Made by a program: the position numbers and the translations under genes. The notes beneath the pieces are model-generated. The model worked only from the letters and a program-made list of their open reading frames with translations, searched no databases and was not told the origin of the DNA. Source: Vitellaria paradoxa (taxonomy: Eukaryota > Streptophyta > Magnoliopsida > Ericales > Sapotaceae). Taken from it: DNA of 64,000 nt. This document shows positions 11,757-22,194 of this stretch, piece by piece (position 1 is the first letter of the stretch; each line of letters starts with the position of its first letter). The stretch spans positions 40,205,375 to 40,269,374 of the forward strand of contig CM034238.1 in NCBI GenBank assembly GCA_019916065.1. Direction: 5' to 3'.

Positions 11757-12244
11757 GAGCAATGCTACGATTACACCCATTCATTTACACCCTCATTTAC
11801 ACCCAGTCAAAACGACGTCGTTTTGGCCTTAAAAAAAAAAAAAAAAAAAGAGGACGGAAGAAGCTGAAAGGGTTCGCCGGAGCTCTTCTGTCGGCACGAA
11901 TCTGAGTTCGCCGGAGCTCTCCGATTGGCATGGCGGTGGAGTGGTGGAGGAGAGAGAGTACGCAGTCGGCGAGAGAGAGGGGTTGGGTTGGGGGAAGGAG
12001 AAGGGTCGATTTACTTGGGCTGTGAACGATTTGAGTTTCGGCGAACTCCCGCCATAAGAGTGAGTTCCGGCGAACTCAGATTCGTGCCGACAAGGGAGCT
12101 CCGACGAACTCAGATACGTACCGACAGAGGAGCTCCGACGAACCCTTTCAACTTCTTCCGTCCGCTTTTTTTTTTTTTTTTTAAGGCCAAAACAACGTCG
12201 TTTTGGCTGGGTGTAAATGAATGGGTGTAATCATAGCATTGCTC
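11757..12244. mobile_element. Pack-MULE-like element with GC-rich cargo (unit 1)
   Basis: The left end gagcaatgctacgattaca and right end gtaatcatagcattgctc are inverted copies, and the repeats run inward through acccattcatttacaccc to the palindrome aacgacgtcgtt. The perfect 9-bp duplication tttacagaa (11748-11756 and 12245-12253) marks Mutator-type insertion; half B has that site once. The roughly 300-bp core is GC-rich and unlike all surrounding DNA, with repeated gccggagctc and ggagctccgac motifs in opposite senses and a short frame starting atggcggtgg. This looks like captured host gene 5' sequence, partly inverted. Unit 1 lacks 12 bp of the right repeat seen in unit 2. Confidence 0.75.
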
Positions 12245-12253
12245 TTTACAGAA

Positions 12254-13095
12254 CAACATTATACAAAGCAAAAGGGTTGACTACTTATTGGAAAGCTAAA
12301 ACCTATCAAATATACCAGGGAGAGGGGAAAAAAAAAAAAAAGGAAAAAAGTGATGTAACATAGCTCTTGTGCTTATAATATATCAATAACTTCTTTTTTT
12401 CTTGGGTATTATATAATATATCAATAACTTATTGAGTAAGTTTGGAATTTATATACACAACTTAGGAGTCTCAGAAGACTAATGCTCTGTCATGGTTTGC
12501 TCTACAATCTCTGAAATTCATGCACGAGCACTTGAAACTGAAAGCATATGTCTAATGCCTCCTTGATTGACGCTGCACATCAAGGCTTGACTACATTGTT
12601 GCGCTTCTGATGCTCTTAATTTTCTGGTAGCTTTTTTTGTCTCATATGACTCTTTTTTTTATCAAAATTTAATTTATCTTTAAAAGTTATAACTTTTAAA
12701 CGTGTTAATTACATTTGACAAAAAAATCGAAAAATTCTAACCTCTTTGAGTAAAAGCCATCCACTTGGATAAAAAGTAATGAAAATTTTAATTTTTTTTC
12801 CACCAATTATCCAAATGAATGTGATTTTTTCTTTTCTTTTTTGACAAATGCGATTAACAAGCTTAAAAGTTAAAATTTAAAAAAAACTTAAATTTTAATA
12901 AAAGAAAGTCATATAAGATGAAGGGAAAAAGAAAAAAAAAAAAACTTAACCAAAAAGAAAGCTTAGCTTAGCTTTTTTGAATCCCAACAAAGCCAAGGCT
13001 CAAATCCATTTGTTTTTTTCCACTCCCTAGAATTCAGCAGGAACGTAGGAGAGCTAAGAGCTTTACCTCTTTGTTGTGCTACTCTCTCTCTCTCT

Positions 13096-13134
<39 letters not shown>

Positions 13135-13526
13135 AGAGACTACATTTTCTTAGCACTTGAGAGCTCTCAAATACACACATTCGGGAATTTCTTAGCAAAT
13201 GGGAAATTTGGAGTCAGGACTCTTTCCCATTCTATACGTGGTGCATGGCAACCACCCTTCATCTTCCCCCAGTGAGTGCAATTTCTTGCAGCCTTCTTAC
13301 CTGAAGACTTTTCATACATCTGACAATGATAATTAATTTGGTTGGTTGTCTAGTTTGAAGCCATTTTCCACCTAATTACCAAAGAAAAAAAGGAACATTT
13401 TTCACCTCCTCATTTATGTATTCCTCCTACTTTATAGTTATGCTTATGAGGATTAAAAGCTTCAACCTATTAACAGACGTATAAAAAGACCATATAAAAA
13501 CAGAAGATTAAATGATAGATAAATGA
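12254..13526. other. 3' flank of gene A1, with CT microsatellite
   Basis: Non-coding sequence downstream of the - strand gene A1, conserved in all four kinase blocks. It includes A/T homopolymer runs (about 12333, 12405 and 12940), a CT microsatellite at 13081-13134 and a conserved stretch about 13140-13320. Transcript 3' ends of gene A1 should fall here, but no poly(A) signal can be singled out. Confidence 0.6.
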
Positions 13527-14639
13527 CTATGGTTGACGTAATATTGAGGGGGAGGCGGACTTCTGTATGCGCCTGACTTCCTTCGCCACGTCGATCATTT
13601 CTGGCCTAGATTCTCTGTCTTGTTCAACACACCTCAGGGCAAGCGCTGCCAAAGCTTGTAATTGCTGCTCTTGCTCAATTGCTCCTCCTTCCAGAATTCT
13701 GGGATCCACGACTTCATTAAACTGACCATTGTCTACGTAGTCTTTGACGTAGTTATTCAAAAGCTGATCAGAATCGCCACGTTGTCTGTCCACAGCTCTT
13801 TTTCCAGTCAAAAGTTCAAGAAGAATCATTCCAAAACCAAAAACATCAGACTTTGGATTGAGAAATCCCGTTTGTACATACTCGGGGTCGGCAAACCCCC
13901 AAGTCCCAACTATTCCATCTTCCACTTGCGTTTCGCCCGGAGGCATTGCTATAGAAAGTGAGAAATCCATCAATTTGGCGACACCAAATTTGTCGATGAG
14001 TATGTCTGATGATTTCAAGTGCCTATGGATGTCTGATGATTTCAAGTGCCTATGGATGATGGGTGTTGGAAACGCAGTGTGCATGTAAACAACAACATTA
14101 GCAATGTCATACGCTATCTTTAGCCGACTCCTCCAAGTTAATGGTTCATCAATATCCATGTTGCCTCCTCTTTCGAACAAACAACTTGAAAGTTGAATAC
14201 TTTCTGCATATTCACACACCAAAGCTGGATTTTCAAGGCCTATACAGCAGCCTAAAATCTTTACAACATTCTTGTGACTGCTCATTAGGGTCATGATCGC
14301 TAGGTCGCGGATAACTTGTAACTTCACGGTTTCGTGAATGGGCTCAAATTTCTTAATGAAAATTGGGCGATTCTCTAAATAACCCTTATAAATTCTAGAT
14401 TTCCCTATGTTAACCAGGACTCGATCAAAGCTAAATCCCTCTGTTGCTCGATGGAGCTCTTCAACGGAGAATCTACGTATGGGAGTATTATATCTTCCAT
14501 TAGAAAAACCAATAAGCTCCTCCAATAAAAGGCTTCCATTTTCCAGGAATCTCTTTCCTTCATCTAAAGATTCTGCAGACACATTGATGTTGTTGTTCTT
14601 GTTCAAGATTGAAGATAATATTCTTCTTCCACACATCAT
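13527..14639 (-). CDS. ZED1/RKS1-like pseudokinase A1 (ZRK, RLCK-XII family)
   Basis: A single-exon gene of 370 codons with no signal peptide or membrane segment, the normal size and form for ZRK pseudokinases. A short N-terminal arm precedes the kinase fold (about 56-360). The glycine loop is absent (VNIGKSRIYKG, 76-86); the beta-3 lysine is K96 (IFIKK). The catalytic HRD is HRH at 196-198, and the motif is doubled by an exact 27-bp in-frame repeat (14004-14030 and 14031-14057), giving a second HRH at 205-207. DFG is DFS (225-227). The P+1 region reads GTWGFADPEY (245-254) and helix F keeps SDVFGFG (264-270). Without the catalytic aspartate it cannot be an ordinary kinase. Arabidopsis relatives (ZED1, RKS1) bridge the NLR protein ZAR1 and effector-modified kinases; the same role here is inference. 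It faces the same way as B1, about 9 kb away. The start is the first of two adjacent ATGs, conserved in all four genes. Confidence 0.88.
   Translation of the reverse strand: MMCGRRILSSILNKNNNINVSAESLDEGKRFLENGSLLLEELIGFSNGRYNTPIRRFSVEELHRATEGFSFDRVLVNIGKSRIYKGYLENRPIFIKKFEPIHETVKLQVIRDLAIMTLMSSHKNVVKILGCCIGLENPALVCEYAESIQLSSCLFERGGNMDIDEPLTWRSRLKIAYDIANVVVYMHTAFPTPIIHRHLKSSDIHRHLKSSDILIDKFGVAKLMDFSLSIAMPPGETQVEDGIVGTWGFADPEYVQTGFLNPKSDVFGFGMILLELLTGKRAVDRQRGDSDQLLNNYVKDYVDNGQFNEVVDPRILEGGAIEQEQQLQALAALALRCVEQDRESRPEMIDVAKEVRRIQKSASPSILRQP
14004..14057 (-). repeat. Exact 27-bp tandem duplication in gene A1
   Basis: Two perfect copies of a 27-bp segment encode the nine residues IHRHLKSSD twice, inside what would be the catalytic loop. 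B1, A2 and B2 have one copy. It keeps the frame and lengthens the loop by nine residues. Confidence 0.95.
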
Positions 14640-15818
14640 TTGAGCTTAGTCGTACCCACCTGCCAAGCAAATCATTCACAAAACTGCATAGCAAAGAGGG
14701 GCTATTTGCTTTAGAATCAGAATCAAAAGCTTATATTCACAAACAACTAGAAATTTACCACAAAAATAGCTATCATTAATCAAAATATAATAGCAATAGC
14801 TGTAAAAAGAATTCAAATTGAAGTTCAAAGATAACGATTCTGATAACTTTTTACTTATCTGGATTGGAGAACAAAATCTAAACCAAGGCACGAATATTCA
14901 ATCAAAACTCAGTTTGCCCCCTCAGTGTTTCATACATAGGCAAGGAGTACAGTCAAAACTACTCCAACTAATTAAGGGGCCATTTATCTTCTCGAAACAG
15001 AAGAGAAAAGCTTCACAATGAAACTCATAAATAAAAGAAAAAAAAATATGGAATCTCCCTTTTCTTTGTTATGCGACTGCATAGAATCTGGGAATGAAAA
15101 TCATATTCTTTGTTTTGCAACTATGTAGAATCTGGGAATGAAAATTTGATGTTTTGTGCACTCCCTAAAATTAAGCTGCGTCTGGAAATTCAAACTGACC
15201 TTCACATGCAATTCTAAACTAGAAAATAAGAGACAAATTTACATGATTCGATAATTTACCAACATACAAGAACAGAGATATTTTGTATTTTACTCAGTAT
15301 TAAATGTATCTACACAAATAAAACCCTAAATCTAACTTCCAGAAATTTCCACCCAAAATTCCCTTATCATACCCTTTGAAAAATTTTAGTCCACTACAAT
15401 CCGCTTACTCAGCTCCAGAATGATAAATATGATCCACCCACAAAACAAAACAAAACCCAACTCCATTTGTTGAGACGACACCAACTTATCCCTTCTCACT
15501 CTACATTCTTTCTCTAAGCCCCCCCCCCCCCGGCTCTCTCTCTCTCCCCCCCCCCCCCAAATTTTCTATTCACCGCCTCCTAGAAATAAAATTTTTACCC
15601 AATCGAAGTTAGGATTGGAACATTGACATCACTTGTGCCTTCCACAAATGAAAATCATTAGAAAATAAAATAAATTGATCACTTTTTTTGTTGAATTAAA
15701 AAAAAAAAAAAAGAAGAAAAAGAATATATATTTGTCAAAAAAAAATTTATTTGCCATGTGATTAAGCCTAAAAAAAAAAGTTATAAGTAATTTCTTTTTC
15801 GCTTCACATCTTATTTTC
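14640..15818 (-). other. Upstream region of gene A1
   Basis: Conserved leader and upstream sequence of the - strand gene. Immediately before the ATG, ttggcag/gtgggtacg (about 14653-14667) could be a 3' splice site of a leader intron, although cag/gtgggt would also serve as a donor. A short repeat of gaatctgggaatgaaaa occurs twice around 15085-15140. Two poly-C runs flank a CT run at about 15520-15560. No TATA box can be chosen with confidence. The 71-codon ORF at 14676-14891 is unlikely to be coding. Confidence 0.5.
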
Positions 15819-16230
15819 CTAAACAAATTCATATTTTAAACATGTAGTGTTATGGATGGTCAAGATTGCATCGGATAAACCATTAAATACAACCATAAAC
15901 CTGCAAATTAATACACCAAAACTGGAAATCGGAACCCTTGGAAGAGAACTATGGATGTCCTCAAATTCAGAAAGCCCTAATGCCTCATAAGCTACATGAT
16001 CACCATCTATAAAATTACAAACCACATGCTGAGAGTCAAAATTGCTAGTCGCCCTAATTACACCCAGCAATGGAATATCAGATGGAATCAAAAGAGTTCC
16101 CACTTCTGAAAGAATGGCAACAAAACATATATGTATACATATACTGAACACAGATGAGAGACGGAGAGAGGAACTTACAAGCAAAAGAGCGTAGTCTTTT
16201 TGCCTTTTTCCGGTGAGCTAGCGGGATAAG
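15819..16230 (-). pseudogene. Conserved ORF fragment upstream of A1, family unknown
   Basis: On the - strand a frame reads GTLLIPSDIPLLGVIRATSN, then continues through FIDGDHVAYEALGLSEFEDI to VPISSFGVL and beyond. An intron-like gap is visible at 16106-16178 (donor gtaagt, acceptor ttctttcag, or three bases further in). An upstream block around 16179-16230 reads RPLIPLAHRKKAKRLRSFA and joins in frame if the second acceptor is used. The same fragment lies upstream of all four kinases, and the A2 copy differs by in-frame 6- and 3-bp deletions, which hints at past coding constraint. No ATG in frame was found. I do not recognise the family; it may be two exons of a captured gene or a leader of the kinase transcript. 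Confidence 0.4.
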
Positions 16231-17263
16231 AGGACGTGTATATTTGACGCTGTAACAATGACTCTCACATCACAACCTAATTATTTCTCTTTTCTTTCAA
16301 TGTTGACGTCTTTGTTGTCCCCTCCCTTTGTTCACGCAACCCTTCACGTTCTCGAATTGATTTGAGGGGAGTGTTTGGTTGAAAAAAAAAAAAGGTAAAA
16401 AATATAATAAAAATAGAAAGATATGACATAAATTTAAAATGTGAAAAATTTTGATCGGAAAAAAATATAAAAAATAATTAAAATTGACGAATTTTAGTAA
16501 TTTTTAATACCATCAAACAGGACTTGAATTTGACCATATTTATCTAATAATTGTACGTTTCTAAAGATACATAAATAAAATTTAGCATATAAATATTTTG
16601 AATTTAAATTTATAAAATAGATTTATGTGAAAAAATTGTAAAAATAAAATGTAAAAATAAAAATCATAAATCAAAAAAACTAAATTATACATATAGTGTT
16701 TAATAAATGTGTAAGATTTTATTATTTATTTCAAATATTATCACATTTTTAAAAAATATTAATTCAAAAACTTTTACATAAAAAGTATTAAAAAATATTA
16801 GAAGAGTGAGAGAATATGTTTTTATATGAAATAACAAAAAAGATAACCAAAGTGAAAATAAAAACAAAAATAAATCTAGCCATTGAACAAATTTAACGAT
16901 TAAAAATATCACAAATTCAAAATTTTGAGATTCATTATTATATAAATAATAATTGTCCGTGCCTAAAGATATATAAATATAATTTGATGTGCAAATAATT
17001 CAATTTTAAATTTATAAATTAAACATACATGAAACTTTTGCCATTGACATTAATGCCAAGCTTGACAGGTATGTGCTTAGTTAAGTTTTTGACATAAGCA
17101 CTTCGCAGTGATTTCCAACTTTGTTCTGATTATATGTATACAATAGTCGTTACCAAATAGGGAGCTATTGAATTTAATTTTAAAGCTGTTGAATTTAATT
17201 TTGGAGAAAGGGCATAGCAGAGTACCAGTCTACTATGAGCAACCTATAAACATAATTGGACTA
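16231..17263. other. AT-rich spacer, no gene (half A, unit 1)
   Basis: Mostly A/T-rich DNA shared with half B (27290-28727 without its MITE). A poly-A run lies at about 16382. No coding, RNA or regulatory signal recognised; the hydrophobic 70-codon ORF at 16700-16912 reflects base composition. Confidence 0.55.
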
Positions 17264-17271
17264 ATTCTGGT

Positions 17272-17345
17272 TAGTGATGAAAATGGGTCGAGTTGGCCCT
17301 AGACTCGGTCCAGCCCGACCCAAATATTGCCACCGGCCCACCTCG
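17272..17345 (+). mobile_element. Truncated hAT 5' end (half A, unit 1)
   Basis: The hAT start tagtgatgaaaatgggtcga follows the site attctggt (17264-17271), at the same insertion point as the full elements at 28736 and 58788. After about 74 bp, the match ends and unrelated sequence follows. This shows the hAT was already present before half A and half B separated. Confidence 0.75.
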
Positions 17346-19640
17346 ACATGCTAATTAAGTTACTATCTACAATTGAGCGACTAAAACTTAGAAGTCAAAT
17401 TGGGGCAAATGTGTGGTGCATTTAATATTTAAATTGTATTATCATTGCGTATATATCACTGAGTCGTTAACTGGGTTATAATGTGCTGATAGTTGATAGA
17501 TGAAAAGTGGCTATAAATTTGTGTGATGAGATTTTTTTTTTTAACCATCTGTTCATGTATAATACATTTAATTAACTTATTTATTTATTTTTGAGACATT
17601 TGACCTATACAATTATTGTGGATAATTTTAGTGTATCTTTATTATCTTTTATTTTAAGTATTAATACTTCCACTAAATATGTAACTCTTGCACTTAAATT
17701 TATCTATTTCAATTGAAGTCTAGAGTTGGTGTATGTACTTGACAAGAGAACCCGAATTACATATTTCTTTGTTGTTAATTATAATCACGTGTAGTTATTA
17801 ACAATTGATGTAAATAACTTAGAGTTACAACAGTATCAGAGTATATTCTATTTAGGGTACGTTTAGAGTGACAAAAAGAGAAAAATGGAGATAAGTTGTG
17901 GATTCGTAATTCGTATAGTAAGATAAAAAGTAAATAACTTTTAAGATTTTTCATAATTTTTCAAAATTTTTTGTCACTCCGAACGAAGTCTTAATATGTT
18001 TAAAAAGACATATGTTTGTATATATTTAAGTTCTCATAGAATTTTCTACTTTATTTACCGTTATAATATAAACTTGATAGGTTGTATTTTATTTAATGTG
18101 TATATTTATATAAATTATGATTATTATCATATTATGGGTAGAGAATTTAAGGGTATCTACTTCATTTAAAGAATTAAATATACATCTTAAAATTTAAAGA
18201 ATTAAATATGTATCTTAAAATAAGGATACAACACTACGATTAGAGCAGCCCTTCCCTTTTGTTTTGCATCATCCATTTCGACAAAAGGTCTCTCTATGAA
18301 AGATGCTGAAATCGTGAGGAAGCTTAGTTGTAATTGTCTTCACGTATTGAAAATCAAAAAATCAAACACCAAATCAGATTGGTTTGGTGTCGAATTCTCT
18401 CTTTCCCTCTTTCCATCCCATGTAAATTGTTGTCCTTCGATATGTTTTTGATTTTTGTTTTCACAAAATATTTTGTGATTTTTGAACTTCAATTTCTTTG
18501 CAAAAAAAAAAAAGATTACAATTGTAAACTTATATTTATTCATAGCTAGTATCTAATTTATACATAGTTTACTTTTAGTCTTCACAGGGCAAATCAATGT
18601 AAGTAAACTTCAATAACGTTTGAAATTTTGAAAAAGTTAAAAAAAATATATAAAAGTTGATGTTAAAGTAATATAAAAATGACACTTGATGAAATTTAAT
18701 TTAAAAATTTTTGAAAATTATTTTAAAATATTTTGAATAAAATTAAAACTCTAAACGGATTTAATCTTTTATTACGTTCAGTTTCACTACTTTTATAAAT
18801 CGATTGAAATCTTTCAATATCTTACTTTTATATATATATATATATATATTATTTTTTGATGAAATTTTTATTCTAAAGTTCAAGTTTAATTTGAGAAGAC
18901 TAGTTATTAATTTTTTAATTACTTTTTATTTTTTAATATAGTTAAAATTATTCTCTTATATTTTAATTTTTTAAATATAAAAGATAAATATGTTAAATGA
19001 ATATAAAATTAAAAAATTTAATTATTATAAAATTATTTTTTCTTTTTAAATATAAAAAATTTAATTTTTTTTAATAATCAACTGCTAAAAGCAATTGTTT
19101 TCTAAATTAAGCTTCACTATTTTTTTAGTCAGATGATATTTGAAAGGAGGGAAGAGGTAAATTTATTTTATTTTTTTATTAATATCATATTTGGTATAAA
19201 ATTAAAAAATAAAAAATAATAATATAAACGTAATTGTTAATTTTTTTTTTACTTTCGTAATTTTCTTATTTTATCCCAATTTTTTTTTTAAAAAAACTAA
19301 CATTTAACCTTTTATAAAAGGAAAAAAGAATCTAACATTTAACTTTTACTCAAATAGATTATTAAATGGTTTAAATTTTTATGAAGTATAATTAAAAAAA
19401 TTTAAATCTTAGCGATAAAATTTATTTTTTATTTTGTTCTTAAAAATATTTTTTAATTCAATCAAATTTTTTTATGAAGTATATTAATTATAATTAAAAA
19501 TTTTAAAGGTAATATTTACCCTTTTTAATTTAATTAAATTTGTATAAAGAATATTAATTATAATTAAAAAATTAAATTTAAAATAATTAATATTTTCCCA
19601 TTTTTAAAAGTTAAGACTTTTAAACCCATCCATATACGAA
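17346..19640. other. AT-rich spacer, no gene (unit 1)
   Basis: Very AT-rich sequence with a small MITE at 17855-17990 and a TA microsatellite at about 18831-18849. A short frame beginning atgaaagatgctgaaatcg (18296) is not recognised. No RNA gene seen. It is almost identical to 47830-49625 apart from homopolymer lengths. Confidence 0.55.
17855..17990. mobile_element. PIF/Harbinger-like (Tourist-type) MITE, unit 1
   Basis: A 136-bp element with imperfect inverted ends (gggtacgtttagagtgac and gtcactccgaacgaagtc), flanked by the trinucleotide TTA on both sides (17852-17854 and 17991-17993). Short length, no coding and a TTA duplication fit the Tourist/PIF-Harbinger type. Confidence 0.65.
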
Positions 19641-19890
19641 AGGCATGTAAGAAAATTGTTTTCACATCGGCCAGGTTTGGCAAAAGTAGGCTTTAAGTCA
19701 TTCCGGTCTTCCAGGCTTCCAGCCCATTCTTTCCTCTCCTCTCTGCCGACCTGCACTGCACCGCCTCTCCTCGCCTCGCCGTAGGCCGCCAGAGACTCCT
19801 CATCTACCGCTTATCACTGCCCTTGGCGACGGCGGCCACCACAACCACCTGACACCCGACCATCTGACCGCCGCTAGATCTTACTAGGTT
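19641..19890 (+). promoter_or_regulatory. Gene-leader-like GC-rich patch (unit 1)
   Basis: A patch of about 200 bp with high C content in otherwise AT-rich DNA. It has CT-rich runs (cctctcctctctgccg) and GC-rich triplets, and ends at ctaggttagggttttc, which resembles a plant 5'-UTR exon and the start of a leader intron. No open frame with a recognisable product follows in the next 2 kb. It may be the orphaned 5' end of a + strand gene whose body was lost. Confidence 0.35.
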
Positions 19891-20248
19891 AGGGTTTTCA
19901 ATTTTTATTTTTATTTGTATTTTTTCATTCTTTGCTAATAGCTATTCTGAGTATTGCTTTGAACCTCGCAATACCTTTGATTTTAGTTGTCCAAGACTTG
20001 GCACAAATTTGGGAATTATAATTACGATTGATTTGAGTTCCCTCTGATATATGCATACGTATGTGTGGTGATCAATTAGGAGAATTGAGTCTATCTGAGT
20101 TTGTTTAGAAGAAGGAAAGCAAAAGAATTTAATAAATGCTGTACCTTTTGTCGACTTATTTGGTTTACTGGAAAATTTTAGTAGAGCAAGAATCTAAAAT
20201 TTTTTGGTGATGAGGAAGTCTATAAGTTAAAAGAAAATAGAGGAAAAT

Positions 20249-20331
20249 ATGAGAGTTTATTAAATCCTTTTATGTTACATTACAATCTGGGGCTGTTATA
20301 AGATGAGAGTTTATTAAATCCTTTTATGTTT
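20249..20331 (+). repeat. Short direct repeat, unit 1
   Basis: The phrase atgagagtttattaaatcc, extended to about 27 bp, occurs twice 54 bp apart (20249 and 20303). Same in unit 2 near 50240. Confidence 0.8.
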
Positions 20332-20734
20332 TCCTCCTGTCAAACTCTCGTCCGTTTTTCCCTTTTTTTTTTTTTTTTTTTAAATCATTGAGCCCAATAT
20401 TTGGCCTTTCGTTGTGGATTGGAAGATTTAATGTTCTACTGCCTTTTCATCAGAATGAGAAGGAGATGGTAGACTTGAATTGTATTATTTAAGTGCTTAT
20501 TGCCAGCCAATTATCTCTGCTGTCTGTTTCAGATTCCGCTTGGTTACTAGCTATTATTTGTTCAGTTCAAATAACTTATTCTTTTACTGTGTTACATATT
20601 TTATGGCCCTTGATGGTTTAGTAATTGATCTCCCTTTAAAAAAAAAATCTGGACTATACAGTTAAGATTCCAGATATGCAATTTTTCTCTTGAACTTAAA
20701 TATTGATGATCCTGTTTAATTATATCAACTTTGA

Positions 20735-21036
20735 AGGGGGGGTAGCATTATCTGCTACCCTACTAGACCCACTCAATAGTGCACAAACCACGCAGGTCAG
20801 ATAAATATGAAAAATTCCTTCTGTGGGTTCACTCCCATGGGAAGCCCTTGGGGTTTGAATTCGTGATCCAAAGTGGGGCAAGAGTCCTGGCTGACAGCTA
20901 GGTGGCTGGTTTGTGTAGGCTAGGGCAGGTTGCCCTCTATATGTTCTTGAACAATGCGTAGCATGTTTATTGTTCAGCAATATGTGAAGGGCAACTCTGT
21001 GCACAAAGCACCCGCATTGCAGGGTTCGGGCTGTAA
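20735..21036. repeat. SINE-like repeat (unit 1)
   Basis: A GC-richer segment of about 300 bp with a perfect 7-bp stem at the left (gggtagc at 20740-20746 with gctaccc at 20754-20760). It has a box B-like phrase (ggtttgaattc, about 20857) and an end segment (gtgcacaaagcacccgcattg) similar in style to plant SINEs of the Au type. The insertion ends are not fixed. The 94-codon - strand ORF in it is not a gene. Confidence 0.4.
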
Positions 21037-22194
21037 TAGTTTAATTTTGGATGTATATACTAAATGTTGTTATGTTCTAATGGTTGTGTTCTAATGGTTG
21101 TCATGGTATCTTACTTATGGTACTGGATGATTTCACTGTTTGAGAAATGATGAGTTTTGGTGAAGTCTTGTGCATAGCACTAGACATTATTACATTTATT
21201 TATTGTATGATAGATGATGTCTTGTATGATACAAAGGATACATGTGATGCACGGGGCAATATTCTAAGCTGATCCAGTCAGCTGGTACTCAAAGACTATA
21301 TATGCATCTTCTCCTTTTCTCCTCTTCACTTTTTTGCTCATAATCAATTAGCTTCTTTAAAGTCTGTTAGTATTAAAAAATTTGACGAATTCCACACTGC
21401 TCTGAATCTAGCCCCCCCCCCCCCCCCCAAAAAAAAAAAATCTCTTTGTGTTCGTATGAGAGAACTGAGTGTGGTTGATGCAGTTTTATGATGACACATA
21501 ACTCGTTACTGTATTGGCATAGGAGGTTTCTCGTTTCTACATTCCATTTGTTTTTTCCTATTTAGTATTTACTAATAAAACTGGCTGGAAATGGTAAAAG
21601 AAAGAGAGAATGATTCTATGCTGTACACTGCATGCATATTATTTTGGGAGCCATGCGAAGTTGTATTTGGTTTTTGGTCACTCAATTATTATACTTGAAC
21701 AATTGAATCTGGAGGCTGTGGCAATTTATCAGTTGTAGTCTCATGGGATTCTCCATCAACTTATTGCCTCATAATGCCTGATGGCCTTCTTTGCCATGGT
21801 GGTGAGGAGTTTGAGGACTTGAAGAAAACTAGAACCTTTGGTTTGTTCACATTTAGTTGTGTCTTGTTAGTGTTTACTAGTAATGCTTACGAATCAGTAG
21901 AAGTTTTGAATATTTAAAATAAGAGGACATTACCTAACGTTGGTCCCCGTTAATTGTGGGTGCTGACAACAAATAATTTTAAGCTTTTAGATTTTGGCGG
22001 AAAATAAATCCAGAAGTGAGGTATACCAAATCCCTCACCTCTTCATTCCCAATGCCACATATAAAGTGAGAACTTTTGTCCACCATTTTACCGGATGTGA
22101 ATCTGGTTGAGATTCAAAATCCTTCAGCCATTTTGTTAAACAAACATGTTATTGGCCAATCCCTCGTTTTTATCTGGGTTACAAACATGGCCTA
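21037..22194. other. No gene recognised; poly-C/poly-A junction (unit 1)
   Basis: Mixed sequence without recognisable coding. A run of about 18 C followed by about 12 A lies near 21411-21440. The stretch 21984-22080 resembles part of the CNNM-intron MITE region (ttttggcg followed by agaagtgaggtata-like sequence), so an old MITE remnant is possible. Confidence 0.45.

Larger units (their letters stand above)
11690..17345. repeat. Inner duplication, half A of unit 1
   Basis: This block is paralogous to 22195-28810. Shared landmarks in order are a segment ending in the single or duplicated site tttacagaa, the 3' flank of the kinase, a CT microsatellite, the pseudokinase gene, its upstream leader, the small conserved ORF fragment, an AT-rich stretch and the first about 74 bp of a hAT element. 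Half A has its own Pack-MULE-like insertion, and lacks the TIR element and CCGGTT-type MITE found in half B. Confidence 0.85.

Noticed and set aside
11925..12230. 101-codon ORF in the Pack-MULE-like element
   Set aside because: The frame is not kept between units (indels shift it) and it runs through the inverted repeat and poly-T.
13662..14643. + strand ORFs of 76-99 codons opposite gene A1 (and the same opposite B1, A2 and B2)
   Set aside because: They are antisense shadows of the conserved kinase frames, with no start context or family match of their own.
20720..21004. 94-codon - strand ORF
   Set aside because: It lies in a SINE-like repeat and matches no family; its end depends on a G-run length that differs between units.
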